Part shown: positions 4,967-6,751 of the stretch, one piece after another
Layout: each line of letters starts with the position of its first letter
How positions within the stretch are numbered: the stretch's first letter is position 1
Assembly: GCA_001872985.1 (NCBI GenBank)
Contig: MNYA01000377.1
Location: forward strand, 1-6,751
DNA from: a bacterium CG2_30_54_10
GTDB taxonomy: Bacteria > Muiribacteriota > Ozemobacteria > Ozemobacterales > Ozemobacteraceae
Length of the DNA: 6,751 nt
Direction: 5' to 3'
The notes under the pieces: model-generated
Databases searched by the model: none
Seen by the model: only the letters and a program-made list of their open reading frames with translations
What the model was told of the DNA's origin: nothing
Position numbers and translations under genes: made by a program

Positions 4967-5734
4967 ATGATTGGTCAGGAGGCCGTTTCCCCGGTTTTTG
5001 ATTTCGATGCGGTTTTCGCACCGGATGACTACCTTTATTTTTACGAGACCTCCTTGCCCGAAGGGCGCAACAATAAAGAAGTTGACCTGATTGAAAGCGC
5101 TCTCAAGTTAAAACACGAGCACCGTATTCTCGATGTTGCCTGCGGTCATGGAAGGTTGACCAATCTTCTCGCAAAACGCGGTTACAACCTCACCGGGATC
5201 GACCGCAGCTCCGGTTTCCTGGAGATTGCCGGCCGCGATGCGAAGAAACTGGGGCTCGAGGTTAAGTATCTTCCGGGCGACATGCGGAAACTCGAGTTTG
5301 ATTCGGTCTTCGACCGGGCTCTGGTCACCTTCACCGCATTCGGATATTTCAACGATGCCGAAAATCTTAACGTTCTCACTCAGATCAGGCGGGCGCTGAT
5401 TCCCGGCGGCCTCTTCCTTTTCGACGTGGTCAATCGGGATACATTTCTTCGGCGCTACGTTCCATTCATTGTCACAGAGCGGGACGAAGATCTGATGATC
5501 GATCGTCCTCACTTTGATTACAGAACGGGGCGCCTCACCACTCACCGTACCACGATCCGCGCGGGGAAACGTCGTGATATGCGGTTTTCAATGAGGTTGT
5601 ACAATCTTTCCGAACTTGACAATATGCTGAAACAGGCCGGAATGCTTTTGGTCGAAACCTACGGCAGTTACGCAGGTTTAGCCTTGGAGCAAGATCCAAA
5701 TCGGCTGGTTATAGTCGCCCGCCGCGAAGGCTGA
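4967..5734 (+). CDS. Class I SAM-dependent methyltransferase, 255 aa
   Basis: This is predicted to transfer a methyl group from S-adenosylmethionine; the acceptor is unknown. A Rossmann-type fold is clear: motif I, ILDVACGHG, at 54-62; acidic Asp79 in TGIDRS, which should bind the ribose hydroxyls; GDMRKL at 104-109 near the adenine; the ALVTFTAFGYF strand at 118-128; and PGGLFLFDVV at 146-155. The aromatic DDYLYFYE segment (20-27) before the fold is typical of a family of small, cytosolic methyltransferases. The C-terminal third (about 165-255) is a strand-rich cap likely to choose the substrate. The start at 4967 is preferred over the in-frame ATG at 4919 because AAAGGA lies just upstream (4959-4964, admittedly close), the family-like sequence starts after it, and 4919 lies in a hairpin about 14 nt from the predicted transcript start. 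The secreted protein gene follows after 39 nt, so the two probably form an operon. Confidence 0.9.
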   Translation: MIGQEAVSPVFDFDAVFAPDDYLYFYETSLPEGRNNKEVDLIESALKLKHEHRILDVACGHGRLTNLLAKRGYNLTGIDRSSGFLEIAGRDAKKLGLEVKYLPGDMRKLEFDSVFDRALVTFTAFGYFNDAENLNVLTQIRRALIPGGLFLFDVVNRDTFLRRYVPFIVTERDEDLMIDRPHFDYRTGRLTTHRTTIRAGKRRDMRFSMRLYNLSELDNMLKQAGMLLVETYGSYAGLALEQDPNRLVIVARREG

Positions 5735-5760
5735 AAGAACAGTGCATTAAATTCAACGTT

Positions 5761-5765
5761 GGAGG
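5761..5765 (+). promoter_or_regulatory. Strong ribosome binding site before ATG 5774
   Basis: GGAGG lies 8 nt before ATG 5774. It supports this start over the in-frame ATG at 5825, which lies inside the signal peptide. Confidence 0.8.
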
Positions 5766-5773
5766 ATGTAGTT

Positions 5774-6751
5774 ATGATAAGCCAGAATGATTGCCTGCCC
5801 AAAATCATCAGGTCAAGCCTGACCATGGGGCTCGTAAGTTTATTGATGCTTGCTTCCATGGTTTTGCCGGCCATTGCCAAGTTGCCGCCGACCAACGAAA
5901 TGATCGGCCAGGAGATCGAGGTCAATCCGATCCTTGGTTTGGCGGAGACCGACTGGAAGGGGTTCGTGGCACATGTTCGATATGATGAAGCCCGTTTCGC
6001 GAAGAGCGCCTCCCAACTGGAAAAGATGGCTGACGACCTTTTTCGCCCAAACTCGTTTTTGGACAGGGCATCCAATGAGAAAAACCTTGCAAACGACCGG
6101 CAGTTGCGTGGTGTTTTCCGGTTCTGGCGATTTTTCCTGAAGCATATGGCTGTCCTCGACGAGATCGCGGAAAAATACAGAAGCGGCATGAAAGATCGAC
6201 TTTCCGGAAATATCCAAAAAGCCTTTGAAGGTTATCTTCTTGGCATTGACGCGAATCTGTGTCGGTTGGTCGTGGTGTCCCGCCTCGTCGGGTTCACCCA
6301 GGGCCGAAAGAAACTCGAGGTTCTCCTTAACGAAGCCAACAAGGATTCCGGAATCCCTGAACGAAGTTTCCAGCATACTGCTCTCGAAGCGGTTGAGCCT
6401 CACAATCTTTACAGGCTGTACTATTTTCATTTGTCGCACCAAGAGGATCTCGCCAATTTCTACAAGGGCGATAAAACCTGGCGCCCCGATGTCGATTCAA
6501 AAGGTTTGCTGAAGTCCTACTACGATTCCTACAAGCCGATCGCCGATCATCTTCTGAGCATTGTCGCGAAGGAGTCTGCTTGGTACAAATACGTTTTCGG
6601 CAAGGGAAGCTACCTGGCCAAAGATTTTGTCTTTCCACTTCAGCGGTCCATTTTCACTTGGGTGGGCGATACCCGCGTCAGGAAAGCCAAAAGTCGGTGC
6701 ATCACGCCGGAACAGCTTCACGAGATGGAGCGGGTTCTTCAGCCTGGCGAC
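5774..6751 (+). CDS. Secreted helical protein, 3' end outside window; possible N-terminal part of a permuted papain-like (YiiX/YebB) hydrolase
   Basis: The frame is open for 326 codons to the last base. Residues 1-35 form a signal peptide: a polar start with Lys10 and Arg13, a hydrophobic core at 18-32, then AIA before Lys36, so the product should be exported. The mature part is mostly predicted helix, with charged amphipathic stretches (about 60-145, 175-230, 245-290) and aromatic-rich segments such as RFWRFF (116-121) and LYRLYYFH (212-219). I recognise no domain in 36-290. The last segment, from FTWVGDTRVR (294-303) to MERVLQPGD (318-326), resembles the lead-in to the YiiX/YebB group of permuted NlpC/P60-like cysteine hydrolases, where a PGD is followed by the first catalytic strand. 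The catalytic part would lie beyond the window, so this is inference. Its position 39 nt after the methyltransferase suggests co-transcription. Confidence 0.85.
   Translation, partial: MISQNDCLPKIIRSSLTMGLVSLLMLASMVLPAIAKLPPTNEMIGQEIEVNPILGLAETDWKGFVAHVRYDEARFAKSASQLEKMADDLFRPNSFLDRASNEKNLANDRQLRGVFRFWRFFLKHMAVLDEIAEKYRSGMKDRLSGNIQKAFEGYLLGIDANLCRLVVVSRLVGFTQGRKKLEVLLNEANKDSGIPERSFQHTALEAVEPHNLYRLYYFHLSHQEDLANFYKGDKTWRPDVDSKGLLKSYYDSYKPIADHLLSIVAKESAWYKYVFGKGSYLAKDFVFPLQRSIFTWVGDTRVRKAKSRCITPEQLHEMERVLQPGD

Noticed and set aside
5668..6442. Minus-strand open frames (5668-6189 and 5840-6442) opposite the last gene
   Set aside because: The + strand has a GGAGG-led frame with a signal peptide that stays open to the window end; the minus frames overlap one another and lack start signals.

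Overview
The window looks like a chromosomal stretch from a free-living bacterium of moderate to slightly GC-rich composition. Four genes, all on the + strand, are separated by unusually long, repeat-rich intergenic spacers. This layout, a cytosolic M1 aminopeptidase with HEAT-like repeats, and dispersed-looking GCAGATGAAC and CGTTCTC spacer repeats suggest a large-genome soil or sediment lineage such as Acidobacteriota, Verrucomicrobiota or Planctomycetota. That assignment is a weak inference: there is no rRNA, tRNA or marker gene here.

Layout. Positions 1-643 hold no convincing complete gene. They contain a 124-bp element with perfect 16-bp terminal inverted repeats and a 6-bp flanking duplication, a second weaker inverted pair of the same end motif around a GTCATTCCCG palindrome, and a seven-tract C-rich (minus-strand G-quadruplex) stretch just before the first gene. 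Positions 644-1576 encode a secreted protein of unknown function. Positions 1577-2011 form a second repeat-rich spacer: an 11-bp inverted pair bounding 265 bp, with internal hairpins and a 9-bp tandem repeat, followed by a candidate promoter. Positions 2012-4450 encode an 812-residue M1 zinc aminopeptidase with a HEAT-like C-terminal half. Positions 4451-4966 contain a nested tandem repeat, a short 9-bp-period repeat and a good sigma70-type promoter with a hairpin at its predicted start site. Positions 4967-5734 encode a class I SAM-dependent methyltransferase. Only 39 nt later, at 5774, a secreted, mostly helical protein starts and runs off the end of the window.

The methyltransferase and the last gene are probably co-transcribed from the promoter at 4870-4898. 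The first two genes look like single transcription units. No shared pathway is evident among the four. Peptide trimming (M1 enzyme) and a possible permuted papain-like hydrolase (last gene) are both hydrolytic roles, but the sequence gives no evidence that they work together. I see no defence system, CRISPR array, integrase or complete insertion sequence. The least ordinary content is in the intergenic repeats and in the two secreted proteins I cannot place.
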